The translations under genes were made by a program, and so were the position numbers. This document shows positions 12,901-24,600 of a stretch of 64,000 nt of DNA, piece by piece. Source of the DNA: Chamaecyparis obtusa (lineage: Eukaryota > Streptophyta > Pinopsida > Cupressales > Cupressaceae). The notes beneath the pieces were generated by a model, which searched no databases, was not told the DNA's origin, and worked only from the letters and a program-made list of their open reading frames with translations. The stretch covers positions 496,001-560,000 of the forward strand of contig BSBK01002057.1 of assembly GCA_027943335.1 (NCBI GenBank), read 5' to 3'. The first letter of the stretch is position 1. Each line of letters begins with the position of its first letter.

Positions 12901-13824
12901 AAAGATACTATGTTAGCCATAGTAAATCATCATCTAGTCTAAGATCTTATAGCATCATTGTTGAAATCTATTTTATAACAAGTATAAGTGACTAGAGAAG
13001 CCACGATCATATCTAGATCAATATATTCGAACTTAGATTTGAAATTAAGCTTATCCTTCTTATTTATTTGATCTAATACTAGTTTGGTGATCTTTCTTTT
13101 CTCGAAGTATTTTTTTAGTAGGTCTAGCTCCTCCATTTTAAGGTTTTTTGTCTATTGAGGGAAGTGAATATATTTTATTTATGTTTTGCAAAGCACTATG
13201 ATACCCTCTTTAAGTAGGATCATAAAATCATCCTTGAGGATATCTAGGGCTCTAGAGACTTTAAACATAAAATTAGATAGGTCTATTCACTATTAAAAAC
13301 AACAAGATGTCTTTTTCTCTCTGGAATACCTTGTCATTCCTCTTGGTCCATAAAAAATCAAAAAATCTCATTAGTAAGGAAAGCCACAAGTAATTTAAAT
13401 TGACATAAAAAATATAAATATGACTAGAAAGTATCCCATGAAACAAGGATTATCATTCTAAAATCCATTGATTGGCCAAAGAAAAAAGACCAAATAGAAA
13501 TAACATATTTACAATAAAAGAATAAATGTTCAAAGGTTTTTTCCATATATGGAAGCTTACAAACATTGGTGAAAATCCTACAATTATGTAAAACATGTCA
13601 GAGAACCATTTTTTTCATACGAGGAACTAGAACAAGTAGGAATTTTTATTTTCAAAAAAGTTATTATATCTAGGAGAGTAAATATTTTGGACCACTTAGA
13701 GTCTGACCAAGTAAATTTCCAATTATATACCTTTCACAAGCCACCAAGGATCTTATATATTTTTTTGACAGAGACAAACCAAAACATAGAGAAATCATTC
13801 CATTTAATATTTCTTATTAAATCT
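12900..13824 (-). pseudogene. LINE-type reverse transcriptase C-terminal remnant
   Basis: With several stops, the minus strand shows the pattern of the zinc-binding region that ends plant L1-like ORF2 proteins: an aromatic-rich stretch near 13700, then YMEKTFEHLFFYCKYVISIW near 13510-13560, followed by a weak match to the usual tail with FMDQEE and FQRE-like residues near 13340. The leftmost part (minus 12939-13136) is Lys/Glu-rich and may be the C-terminus. No endonuclease or RT core remains, so this is a 5'-truncated, long-dead copy. Confidence 0.5.
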
Positions 13825-14216
13825 TGTTGGAGTAAATAACTTTTATTTACTCACTCTTATGTCCAATATAGGAACATAGTCTTATTATGTATTTGTAGGT
13901 GAACAGGTAAAATTTAGTATAATTTTATTTATCTACACCTTGTATTTTATGTTGATAGTTCACTAAAGGTTAGGTAAACCTTGTTAATATTTTATTCTTC
14001 ACCTACATTAATAATTGTTCCCATTAGTTGGTAGGTTATTTCATCTACACTTTCATCGCATTGTTTCTCTCATATTCACTCTTTCTTGTTTATGCAGAGC
14101 TTATGTACATATTTTATCATCCCAACACAATATCATTTACAAGGGCATTATAGTTTTCTCTCTTTTTAGGAAGGTTATTTATTTCATGATTCTATCTTGG
14201 GAGCATTTCTACAACA
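13825..14216 (+). repeat. Old copia-like LTR (about 392 bp)
   Basis: It begins TGTTGGAGTAAATAAC and ends ACAACA, followed by CCATATTAGAGCC, which resembles a mutated iMet-type PBS (four mismatches). A gag-like reading follows. No partner LTR is seen, so the call rests on the edges and the downstream reading only. Confidence 0.4.
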
Positions 14217-14599
14217 CCATATTAGAGCCATTCAATATTGTGATTCTTATTATTGAGACCCTTCCCTAGATCTCGTTGACATCAAATTGTAGCATTTGAA
14301 AATTTTCAAAATTTTTAATTTTGTCTTATGATTGATTTACTTGGTAGAAAATTTAGAACTAACATGGTGCATGTAACCACCACACATTGATTCTTGATCT
14401 CCTCTTATTTTTGGCCACCAATATTATTCCACCATCATCATCAATTGAGTTTCTTAGCTTGATTTTGGCCTCATAAGATAATTTTATCATGTTTGGAGTT
14501 TCTACATATATGTGATAACACTATCTTTGGTTCTTTCAAGAATTTTCATCATGGGGTTTTCTTTTTATCCATCATTGATTATTTTACAGAGATGACTAT

Positions 14600-15060
14600 A
14601 AAAAATGGAGAAATTACTTTATCACCCATCTCCCATGGCATACTTTTTCCCACATTTTTATGATCTAGTTCCTCTCCCTAGCACACCTAGTAAAGTTTTT
14701 ACTTGGAATTTCAAGAGAGATCATGTCCTAGGAGTTATTTCTATGCATGTCCCTAATGAAATTTTGAATTCTATTATTGATTTTAATTTTCCTCATGCTC
14801 TTTGGACTTACATTTTATATTTATATGGAGTTCCTTATTATCAACCATTTTTTGATGATCCTCTTTTAAATTGAAATGTTCCTCTTCATCCTTTAGGCAA
14901 TATACCCCATGATTATAATAGGAATAGGGAATTTGATACTTTGCAAAATATTGAAACTTTGAACGAGGTTGAGATTTCTTCCACATGTACTTATTCTTTG
15001 TCATATATAGTTGATACACCTTCACTTGGGACTTCCATCATTTCTAATTGGTAGGAACAT
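14600..15060 (+). pseudogene. Copia-type gag N-terminal fragment, degenerate
   Basis: The reading at 14605-14874 contains LGVISMHVPNEILNSIIDF followed by ALWTYILYLYGVPYYQPF, matching the pattern of copia capsid N-terminal regions (a conserved Trp followed by a Leu/Tyr-rich helix before a gap). After a stop at 14872 the frame continues with PLHPLGNIPHDYNR-like residues to about 15050. No zinc knuckle or pol follows, because Copia D starts at 15091. Likely part of the same old element as the LTR at 13825. Confidence 0.4.
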
Positions 15061-15090
15061 CTTCATCTTCTAGACATAGTTGTAGGATAC

Positions 15091-15807
15091 TGATGAACTA
15101 CAACTGATTGAATACATGAATGACTTGAGGTTCATTGATTAGAGATCACCGAGTTACTAAAATGATATGTAAGATAATTAAATCAATCATTATGTTTTCA
15201 TTGATGTCAACTAGTTTTGACAGTACTTATCATGCTAGTTACAAACATATAAACATCTGAAAAAGAGAGAAAAGATGAAGAATTGAGATATGTACATGGA
15301 GAAAGATGGATATAACAGATGAGGATAAGGAATACTTTGGGTAACTTATTGATAAGTCTATGATCTCATATTGTTGACTTGATTATGCTGCATTAATATA
15401 TTATGAAGATGGAAGAAAAATTGTACAAGGCAATGTGGTCGGTAAATGAAGCTCTTCAGTATACACTGAGCTAGTGTTGTGTATATCGAGCGACCATATT
15501 AATTGAGTTTGTATTTTCTGAGGCATTTCTTTGTTAACTGAGTATGGATGGAAGTATTAAATGCTTAGTTTAGCTGACAAAAAAATGATGAGTTGGAAAT
15601 TGTTATGATTTTGAGATTGATGATAAAGTTTTTTATGAGATCCACGACTGACAAAATTTGGAGAAGATCTAAAGGATGGAATTGAAACATGTTATTAACA
15701 CAATTGCTGAGGAAGGTTTGAGAGGAAAAATCAATGAAGGACGATAAGTGGCAAAATTTGATGGTTGATATGAAAAAGGTTTCTCTGTCTATATAAGAGA
15801 TATGAGT
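15091..15807 (+). repeat. Copia D 5' LTR, segment 1 (U3 and promoter)
   Basis: It aligns with the first half of the Copia C LTRs (46628 and 59457), including CATTGATGTCAACTAG and the TATA box TATATAAG at 15790-15797. Element F interrupts it at 15808, 11 bp past the TATA box; 15803-15807 (TGAGT) is the target duplication. Confidence 0.88.
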
Positions 15808-16925
15808 TGCTAGCAAGTTGACTATGCTGAGGTATATGACTAGATATAGTGTTTTCATTATGGAAATAAAATCATAGAGTAGTTTGGAGTCAGTGCACTT
15901 GATGTAAAGATCACAATTTAGTTAAGTGTTGAAGATTGGATAGTGTACAGAGTTCTTGCAGCTTAGAGCATCAGCGCACATGTGTACGGATTAAATATGG
16001 TATGTGCCCTAGAAGTTGAGTTGGCTAGACTATATTCTTGCTTAGTCTATGAGCGTATGATCAGATGTGCAAGGATGAGAAAGTTAAAGGCAGTTGAAGT
16101 TGCATAGCTAGTGTGTGCTAGTAGAGAACAGAGCATGGAGCCGACAGTTAGCATTTTGGTTTGTGATTGTAATGTAAAGTTGTAAAGGCTATGCGCCTAT
16201 TATATTTAGGTTTCTGACATGTTTATATGTATAATTGTAAGTATGCTTAAGCCAATTCATTTGGAAGCATTATTTGTAATTAGTTATAGGGCCGACCTAA
16301 TTATGTATTTTGTATGAGTGCATAAATATAAGGTGCACCCATTGTATTCGGTATGGAAGTGAAGAAAGAGATATAATAAGTAGAGAAGAAGTATGTGAAG
16401 ATACAAGAAGATGTATTAGTGCTTTGCTAGAGGTCAAAGCATCAGTGCATCAAAGGAACTGATCTGACAAGCAGTGTCATAGTAATAGTTCACCTGGCAG
16501 ATATAGTGTGTATCTGAGATTAGAAGGTTGTAGCCTTCACCACTTGAGCAGTGAGCTCTTAGATAGTGCATCCTCTCCCCTAACAAGGATGATTGTAAAA
16601 GATTCCTAACAGGGTCCAACCCTTAACAAGGTCTACTATACTTAAAGCATTGTAAAGCTACTCCTAATAGGGTAAAGGATCTTCTAACAAGGACCACAAA
16701 ACACTAGTGTAGAATATTAGTGGGTATCAATTCCCACTAGGGTTTTTACCTATTTGGGTTTCCCCATGATCATATTGGTGTCATGTGTTGATTCCATGTT
16801 TCATGTTTATGAAAATGTTTAATTCAGTTCTTAAGAATTTAAGTTTAGCATAAAGATTAAAGTGAAAAGTTAAATTATAGTAAACACTAAATCACCCCCC
16901 CCCCTCTCAGTGTTCCCATTCCTAA
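15808..16925 (+). repeat. Element F 5' LTR
   Basis: It starts TGCTAGC (3' copy TGTTGGA). A TATA-like TAAATATAA is at 16323-16331. The 3' part repeats a CTAACARGG-type motif six or so times. The last bases and most of the PBS are missing: CCTAA joins straight to GAGCTC. The first 350 bp differ from the 3' LTR clearly more than the rest. Confidence 0.85.
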
Positions 16926-16984
16926 GAGCTCTGGTCCTTAGCATAGAAGTTTAACCACTTGAGGAGATCGTGGACAAAGTAGAA

Positions 16985-18100
16985 ATGAAACATTTGAAAA
17001 GAAATCTTGAAGCTACTCTTGAAGATTTGGACAATTTAGAAAGATAATCTAAAGAACTAAAGGATAAACTCAGTGATGCTCAATTAGTCATCAAAAAGCT
17101 AAGGAAAGATTTGAAAGAATGCTCTACCAGTGATCTAGGGACAATGGTCAAAAAGCTCAATGAAGAAAACAAATCCTTAAAAGAACAACTTGAAGAGGTT
17201 GATGATAAGCTGACTAATAATCAAGCAGTCTATGACAAACAAATCAAAGAGAACCTTCAGCTGAATGAAGAATTAAGGAAAGAGAACATGGAAATCTTGG
17301 AGCTAAGGAATAGCAAAGAAAGCTTGGAGTCTGAATTGAAAGAAGAAAAGAATCATATTGACAAATTACACACCAGTTCTAATTTGATAGAATCTTAGTT
17401 GTATGCAAGAAGAGCCAAAGGAGACACCAGTTGTATTGGATACAATGAAGCACAAAATCAGATTGACAATATGCGAGCAAGAAAGGATTCATAAAAGGAC
17501 TCTACTGATGCTGAAAATACTGAAGAACAAACCATAGATAATGATGGACCACCTAAGAATGAGTGCAAGGAACTAGAACACACCTATTTTTCTTGTAACA
17601 AGCATGGACACATTGCAAGGAAATGTATGGAGGTAAAACCTTTTAATGGTTACTGTTATTCATGCAATAAATTTGTTCATAGAGCTATGAATTGCAAGAC
17701 TAGTAAGAAGAATAGGATTCAACAAGATCAGAGAAATCAGAATCAGACAAATATAAGAAGTGCTCAGAATGTTACATGCTAGATATGTAACTATAATGGT
17801 CACACATCAAAATAATGTAGGATGGTGACTCATGTCAATGTACCAAGGAATATAAGACCTCTAGTCATTTTTTACTCTTGTAACAAGGCTGGACATATCT
17901 CAAGGTTCTGTAGATCAAGGACGCAAGGTCAAGGAAGCCCTAAAAAGGCCGGAGAACTTGTTTTGGATCCCGTAGGTGGAGTTAATTTTGTTAAAGCCTC
18001 AGATGATACAAGCATGATTTGGTCAGAGAAGAAGAAGGAAAATACTGATGAGAATGTATTGGATGCATCCACAATAGATGCACCCTCTACATCTGCATGA
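16985..18100 (+). pseudogene. Element F ORF1: coiled-coil plus tandem zinc knuckles (Gag C-terminal half)
   Basis: A single frame runs from ATG 16985 to the stop at 18098-18100, broken by in-frame stops near 17046, 17396, 17492, 17780 and 17813. The first about 140 residues are a Leu/Glu/Lys heptad-rich coiled coil (KKLNEENKSLKEQLEEVDDK). Four CCHC-like knuckles follow: YFSCNKHGHIARKC, CYSCNKFVHRAMNC, one with stops at two positions, and FYSCNKAGHISRFC. The first and last have an aromatic residue where the first Cys belongs. Coiled coil plus knuckles is known for Gag of SIRE-like copia elements and binds RNA; the capsid N-terminal half is missing. Role inferred: packaging of the element's RNA. 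Confidence 0.7.
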
Positions 18101-18534
18101 ATGGCCCTTAGGGTCATAGGGGGAGCTAATCTAGCTCTAGACCCCTATGTGGCTGGTATACTCATCCTCAGAGTATGCACCTTTAGACTTAAGTTTTTGG
18201 AGTATAGAGGTACCTATGTGAAAGAGCACACATGTTGATTGTTAGCAGAACTCAATTTGCAAATTTTTGAAGTGATAGCCTGGTTTACACGACTTGCATT
18301 AATGGTGAAATTTTCACTTTAAAGTACACATAATTCATTTGATTTCTCATTGCATTCAAATTCAGAGCAATAGAGAGTAGAAAGAGCCTTGGAAGTTTTT
18401 GTGAAGATTTGGAGATTGAACTATCAGTGTTTGCAGTGCATTTGGTCAGTTGTAGAAACCCTAGTTCATTGTGCTGATTCAAAAGTCATCAAATTATCTT
18501 AGAGATCAGTTGGAAAGCATTTATCAAGTAAGTC
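18101..18534 (+). other. Spacer between the two ORFs of element F
   Basis: 434 bp with no long frame. In several copia families this is where protease and integrase begin; here no such motif is visible, so pol was lost or replaced. Confidence 0.5.
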
Positions 18535-21500
18535 ATGGCCACTTCCATTGTTTATGATGTCACTGAGAAGAAAAGATATGTTTCCAAGAGGCACCCTTTC
18601 AAATCAACCCTAGATGATTTAGAGGGAGCTTTTTGCCACACACCTATGGGTGTCATGCATGTAGAAGAGATTAGGGCTTACATTTACTATAGGAAGGAAC
18701 TAGTTGGATTGGATAGGCTTAGGGTGCACATGGATACCATGCTGAAGCCTAACAAAACATTCTTGAATGAATATGTAAAATGGAATGATCATCCTATTAT
18801 TGAGTATGCTATGGCATATGAATTCTATGAGATAGAATGGATAAAGATCTTATTGAGAAGAATTCATGATGATTTGTTTTGGATTGGTGATGTACCAATT
18901 AGAGTCACTAGTGACTTGATTCATGAGATGATAGGCCTTTCTAGAATAGGTGCCATCCTTCTCGTGGGCAAGGATGTCAGGAAAATGGTTGAGCAAGCAT
19001 GTAAGTCAAGAAGTGATAGGCACGGTATGAAAATCAAGCCTATTGAGCAAGCAGACATCAAACTGATGTCAATGATACTGGGATATAGGTTTCATCACAC
19101 TAGTAGGGTGAATAGTGTGTCTGCGGGCACTATTCTAGCAGCCATAAGACTTGTAAAGGAAGATGGTGAGTTCAACTTGTGTGAGATCTTGCATGCACAA
19201 TTGATTGATAACATCAAGGCTATCAAACATGACAAGACAAAGATATTTAGGTTTGGGTCCCTAATTATCTATATGTACCTTCATATAGTTGGAAAAGTTT
19301 TAGATATGTATTTGGACAAGTCTTTTCCAACCATGCCACATATATCCCTCAAAGCATCCACTAAAAGTACATTGAGAGACTATGTAACACTGGAATTGAT
19401 TACCTTTAGGGTTAAGATGTAGATGAGATATAGAATTCCAGAGAACATTGTGGAAAAGTATAAGGATACAATATGCTTTATGGTTGAAACTGATACTACT
19501 TGTATGGAAGATGTTGAGCCTAGATCTAAGTGGGTTCATCCACTTGGTTATGAAGTAGAGGAACAAGTCCTAGAAGCTTATGTATAGGTACTTCTATTAG
19601 CCCCCAAAGACCCTAATGAACCTAGGTGGGGAACTTATGAGGAAAAGTCAAGGGAAGTTAATGCTAAACTGAACAGTGCAACAACTAAGAGGAAAGCCTC
19701 TAAAATCACATCATAAATCTTGAGAATACATGTTGTGTCTCAAGAAGACCTTGAAAAGGCAAGGGAAGAGAAGATTGATTTGGAATTGAAGAGCATAGCA
19801 ATAGAAAAAGAACAAGAAGATCCTAAGACAAAAAAAATAAAAATTGAAAAAGATGACAGTCAGAAGGATATAACTGATGACACTCCTTCTGCACCCAAAG
19901 AAACCAGTGATTCTAATGCTCCTCCAGAGTATAAGCCAATAGCCAAAAGGAAGAAAGAAGTCATCACTAGTCATCCATCCTCATGATCATTAAGGAGCAA
20001 GAAAAACATTCAACCACCTCCTAAGGTAGGATTCAGACCTAGCCTTAAAGTATTGAGCACAAGAATTGTTGATGAGGGTAGGATTGATCAGGTGGGAAAG
20101 TTTTATGAAACATATAGTGAAATTGACAAATTAGAAATACATGGTATGATTATCAAACACATGATAAAGTTCAAGAAGAGAGTTCTTGAATTGAAAACAA
20201 AAATTCTAGATAAGGTATGGGAAATAATGTATACCTTAAAAAGACAAGCCACTGAAGAAGACTTTAGAATAAGGGAAAAAATTCTTGATTCCACTCTTCC
20301 AGTATGCTCTATTGAAGAAAGGTCATTATTACTAAATCTAGTGAAACCACACTTAAGAAAAAAGATGAGGACACTTCACCTCATGAACAAAGACTATGAG
20401 CTGATTTCTCAGGAGACAAAGAAGGCCTTTAAGAAGGTATTCTTAGAACAAAATATGAAACCTATGTCTGTGCCCATCTCTCAAGTACCTAGCAAGCTAG
20501 ATAAAGTAGCAAAGACCATCAATGTACAATCTAAAGGTCCTTAGAATTCAGTGCTTATAGTGGAAGCATAGACAAAGGTAGATAAATCTGCACCCATGTC
20601 AGAGTCACTTAAGGACAGCACCTTTATCATTGATAATGTGGAGATAGCCATGGTGGCCACTGACATAGAATTAGACAAGTTTGAGGAAGCTTTTGTGAGC
20701 ACACAAGAAGCTGAGATGTTATGTAGCAGCATTCCTCCCACTTATCAAGAAGAGGTATTGATTGAAAATATATCAGATGAGAAAGAAGAAAAACAAGAGG
20801 AAGAAAAGAAAGAAGAAACTTATGTTGATCTAGCCAAGGTAAAACTAGAAGTGATGGACAACACTCCCATCACTCCCTCCTCAGCATTGTTGTAATGTTT
20901 GACACCTGACACATCTAGTTTGGACTCATGGAAAGAGGAAGACCTGATTAAGTTTAGTGTCTTGGCTATGGAGAAAGCAAAGCAGAAACAAGTCATGAGA
21001 AATCCTCTCCTTGTGGAATCTGTGAACTTCTTAAATAGTCTATTTCCAGAAGACAAGAAAGTGTCCAAGGTACACTTGGTTGATGATGTAAGTACAATCA
21101 TATCACAGTTCAAAAGAAATTTTTCAAGCCTTGAAGAATCTGCATCCAAGGTTGTAGAAGAGAAGTATCTAAAGAAGAGATTGAATGAGTTGATGAGCAA
21201 CTTTTCTCTAGATCTAAATTCTCTCAAGATAGGACAAGCATCCCTGAAAGAATCTGCTGATCAAGGAAGGAAATTCATTGTAGATTGCATGGATCAGGAT
21301 AAGCTTACTGATGCCCATTTCAAGGAAATAAAAGAAGTAGAAGCTATGATTGAGTAGGTGAAGAGCTCAGTGACAGACACATCCACTGATGTAAACATGT
21401 GCAATAATATCTACCAAGGTCAGATGGAAAAAATTGAGAAGGTGGAGAAAGAGATGGAAAAGGTAAGGTCTAGACAGACTCAGTTGAGGAATGCTCTTGC

Positions 21501-21711
21501 ACCCTCACTAGACATTCTCAATCAGAACATAAAGGAGATTGATGCCACCATGATAACCTATGATCAAGGTTCGAGCATAGATTTCAAGAAGATGGAGAAG
21601 CTTCAATATGCTTTATGTGCCCATCACCACATAGTTAACTCTTTGATAACTTTTTGGAAGAAGGAGATCCAAAATCTCAAGATAGCATATCTGGATGTTT
21701 TCCCTAAGTAA
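18535..21711 (+). pseudogene. Element F ORF2: large unknown protein, about 1,058 codons
   Basis: Not recognised. A single frame runs from ATG 18535 to the stop at 21709-21711 without a frameshift, but with eight internal stops (19420, 19585, 19714, 19984, 20542, 20569, 20893, 21355). Residues 1-295 look globular, with VPIRVTSDLIHEMIGLSRIG near 121-140, a pattern that recalls unknown ORFs in other plant transposons (weak, from memory). Residues about 395-480 are Lys/Glu-rich and charged, with a KRKKE basic patch. Residues about 505-670 are helical. Then comes an acidic run (EEKQEEEKKEE), and the last 270 residues are heptad-rich and probably coiled coil. No signal peptide, membrane span, RT, protease or integrase motif is visible. 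It occupies the pol/env position of a copia element. Alternatives are a captured host gene or a structural protein. Confidence 0.65.
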
Positions 21712-21900
21712 GTATGTGCAGATACATTTTTTTGGTACACCTTTGTCATTAATGTCAAAGGGGGAGTTGTGTATATTAGATGGAGTATAACATGTATAGG
21801 GAGTTATAAGATTATATATAAAAAATGTATAGAAGACAAAAGTTTTTTGTGTTAAGGGATAATTAGCAACTTGGCCATATTCCTTTGTTGCCATCAATGA

Positions 21901-21913
21901 AAAAGGGGGAGAT
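21901..21913 (+). other. Element F polypurine tract
   Basis: AAAAGGGGGAGAT lies directly before the 3' LTR start TGTTGG and is the usual plus-strand primer. A second purine tract, AAAGGGGGAG, is at 21757-21766, about 150 bp upstream. Both follow a GCCATCAATG/GTCATTAATG-type sequence, so the unit may be duplicated. Confidence 0.8.
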
Positions 21914-23016
21914 TGTTGGAAAATTGACTATACTAAGGTATATGACTAGATATAGTTTTTTCATTATGGAAACAAAGTCAATGCACTTGATGTAAAGATT
22001 AGAATTCAGTTAAGTGTTGAAGACTAGACAATGTACAAAGTTCCTGCAACTCAGAGCATCAGTGCATGTGTGTACAAATGAATTATGGTATGTGCCCTAG
22101 AATTTAAGTTAGTTAGAATATATTATTAATTAGTCTATGAGCACATGATTAGATGTGCAATGATGAGAAAGTTACAGGTAGTTGAGGTTGCACAGCCAGT
22201 GTGTGCCAGTAGAGAATAGAGCATGGAGCCGACAGTTAGCATTTTGGTTTGTGATTGTAATGTAAAGTTGTAAAGGCTATGTGCCAATTGTATTTAGGTT
22301 TCCAACATGTTTATATCTATAATTTTAAGCATGCTTAAGCCAATTCATTTAGAAGTATTGTTTGTAATTAGTTATAGGGCCGACCTAATTATGTATTTTG
22401 TATGAGCGCATAAATCTAAGGTGTGCCCATTGTATTCAGTATGGAAGTCAAGAAAGAGATATAATAAGTAGAAAAAAAGTATGTAAAGATATAAGAAGAT
22501 GTATTAGAGCTTTGATAGAGGTCAAAGCATCAGTGCATCAAAGGAACTGATCTGACAAGCAGTGTCATAGTAACAGTTCACCTGGCAGATATAGTGTGTA
22601 TCTGAGATTAGATGGTTGTATCCTTCACCACTTTAGCAGTGAGCTCTTGGATAGTGTGTCATCTCCCCTAATAGGGATGATTGTAAAAAAATCCTAACAG
22701 GGTCTGACCCTTAACAAGGTCTATTGTACTTAAAGCATTATAAAGCTACTCCTAACAGGGTAAAGGATCTTCTAACAAGGACCACAAAAAACTAGTGCAT
22801 AATATTAGTGGGTATCAATTCCCACCGGGGTTTTTACCTATTTGGATTTCCCCGTAATCATATTGGTGTCATGTGTTGATTTCATGTTTCATGTTTATAT
22901 GAATATTTAATTAAGTTCTTAAGCATTTAAGTTTAGCATAAAGATTAAAGTGAAAAGTTAAATTACAGTGAACATTGATTCAACCCCCCGCCCTCTCAGT
23001 GTTCCCATTCCTAACA
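21914..23016 (+). repeat. Element F 3' LTR
   Basis: It starts TGTTGGAAAATTGAC, ends ATTCCTAACA, and is followed by the TGAGT duplication. Its end shows what the 5' copy lost. The C-tract before CTCTCAGT is interrupted by a G. Confidence 0.87.
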
Positions 23017-23021
23017 TGAGT

Positions 23022-23805
23022 TTCTTTATTGAATCATGTTAGAAGCAAGAAGACTGCAGGGATTTCATGTGTATAGAGTTTCATGCATGCCCAATTAGAC
23101 TGGTTGAAGGAGAACCAAACTGTAGAATAGTACAGAGTGTCAGAGAGCTATTACTGATTGAAAAGTAAGTTAAGGAAGTGAATTGAAATATTGATCAGAG
23201 GATTTTTATTGGCTTAGAATAGATCTGAACATCTCCAAATTGAGTTGTATCATAATTAGATCAACTACTGTTTTAATTTAACCATTGATACAAAAAATCT
23301 CCTAACCGAGTGGACTTAACTATCTTATGTTATGCCCCTATGTCATTCAATGAATGTACATTGTTATCTTATTGACCCCATAGTGAATGCTAGTCGAAAT
23401 TTAACTGTTAGTCTTAAATCCTCTAACAAGGTCACACCTAAAAGTGTGTTTGTAACCTTTAACAAGGTTGGCTCTTCACCGAGCTCACTTTAGAAGAGTG
23501 AAAATTATTTTGTGTTACCGGTCCCAGGTGGTTTCTCCTTTAACATGGTTTCCATGTTAAATCATTGTGTTATGTGTTTCTGTGATGATTATTTTATTTT
23601 CATACTTTATGTATTACATATTTTATTTGGTCGGTAATCACAGTAAGTTAATTAATTGGTAATTGGTAAAAGACAAAGACAGTTTAACAGTTTATGTTAC
23701 CGAGCTATAGAATTTATTGAAATTATTTTAAGTGTTACATCTTTGTATTTGGGACTATAGGATAACAGATCTAACTGATTCATCCCCCTCTTAGTTATTC
23801 TAACA
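23022..23805 (+). repeat. Copia D 5' LTR, segment 2 (R/U5)
   Basis: It continues segment 1 after the TGAGT duplication and matches the second half of the Copia C LTRs: CTCTAACAAGGTCACACCTA, the TTTCCATGTTAAAT block, and CATCCCCCTCTTAGTTATTCTAACA split over the end. Joined length is about 1.5 kb, close to Copia C (1,472 and 1,483 bp). Confidence 0.87.
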
Positions 23806-23807
23806 AT

Positions 23808-23819
23808 TGGTATCAAAGC
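23808..23819 (+). other. Copia D primer binding site
   Basis: TGGTATCAAAGC lies two bases after the LTR end, one mismatch from the initiator tRNA-Met complement. Confidence 0.85.
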
Positions 23820-23869
23820 GTTGGTTTCTTAGAACAAAGTTTTAAGAACTTCAGTAGAAAGATTAAAAG

Positions 23870-23962
23870 ATGTATAAGAGAGAAGTACCGAAGTTGAACA
23901 AGGACAACTTTAGTACATGGAAAAGTTGGATGAAACTTCATCTATCTAAAATTAGAGAATAT
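23870..23962 (+). pseudogene. Copia D gag, first 31 codons
   Basis: It starts MYKREVPKLNKDNFSTWKSW, the same start as Copia C (MYKREVPKVDKENF) and close to Copia B (MSYKREIPKLNRDNF). The Trp-containing N-terminal motif is typical of copia Gag. Copia A interrupts it after 93 nt; the last five bases (AATAT) are the duplicated target, and the frame continues at 44452. Confidence 0.85.
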
Positions 23963-24588
23963 TGTTAGAATTAGTAATCTTTCCTTGGTTGTTTTATTTA
24001 ATTTGAGGATAAACCAAGGTATCCTCCTTTATTTATTTTTAGGATATTCCTAAAGGAATCTCTACATGTAATTTTGTCCTCTAGTCCAAGTGGGAGGACA
24101 ACTCATATTTTGTAATTCCTTTAATAAGGAAAATAGATTATTCCTCCTTATGAGGATGCTCACACTTGGCACACACTAAGTATGAATGTGGCACTCATGC
24201 ACATAGGGAGTTACATGCAAACTCCTTCACTCATCTCTACTTAAAGAGATATTTCTCCACACACTCAACACTAATTTTCTCACAATTCTCTCACACAATT
24301 TCTCTCCTCTTGCATAGTAATTCTATCATATTGTATTGAGCTTCTTGCTCATATTCTTTCTCTCTCTCTTTAGGCTTTTCATGCCTCATTCATAATACAC
24401 AAAGGGGTTTTTTTTTGCTTTTCCCCTTACAAAAATCTCTTGGCTCTTGTTGGATTCTTGGAGTCTTATCTTGGTTTTGGTGGGTGATCTTGCATCTCTC
24501 TCTCATTTGATTTATGGTAAAACTATTCTTGCACTTCACTTCTTGGATTGATTTTGATCTTGTTTTCTTTCATTTATTTCTTCTAACA
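23963..24588 (+). repeat. Copia A 5' LTR (626 bp)
   Basis: It begins TGTTAGAATTAG and ends TTCTAACA. The same length as the 3' copy, with about six single-base differences and no indel: a recent insertion by the usual LTR argument, or recently homogenised LTRs. Confidence 0.95.
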
Positions 24589-24600
24589 TGGTATCAGAGC
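24589..24600 (+). other. Copia A primer binding site
   Basis: TGGTATCAGAGC starts directly after the LTR and is a perfect match to the initiator tRNA-Met complement. Confidence 0.93.

Larger units (their letters stand above)
15808..23016 (+). mobile_element. Element F: non-autonomous copia-type LTR element carrying a 3.2 kb unknown ORF
   Basis: It has LTRs at 15808-16925 and 21914-23016, a perfect TGAGT duplication (15803-15807 and 23017-23021), and a polypurine tract right before the 3' LTR. The internal 5 kb holds only a coiled-coil/zinc-knuckle gag remnant and a long unknown ORF; protease, integrase, RT and RNase H are all absent. The LTR ends (C-tract, CTCTCAGT, ATTCCTAACA) and the polypurine tract resemble Copia B, C and D, so a related copia element probably mobilised it. 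Confidence 0.88.

Noticed and set aside
12939..13136. Small Lys-rich minus-strand ORF as an independent gene
   Set aside because: It lies directly downstream of the LINE zinc-binding remnant and shows no signal of its own.
14015..14269. 84-codon plus-strand hydrophobic ORF as a membrane protein
   Set aside because: It overlaps the end of an LTR-like repeat; hydrophobic residues follow from T-rich sequence.
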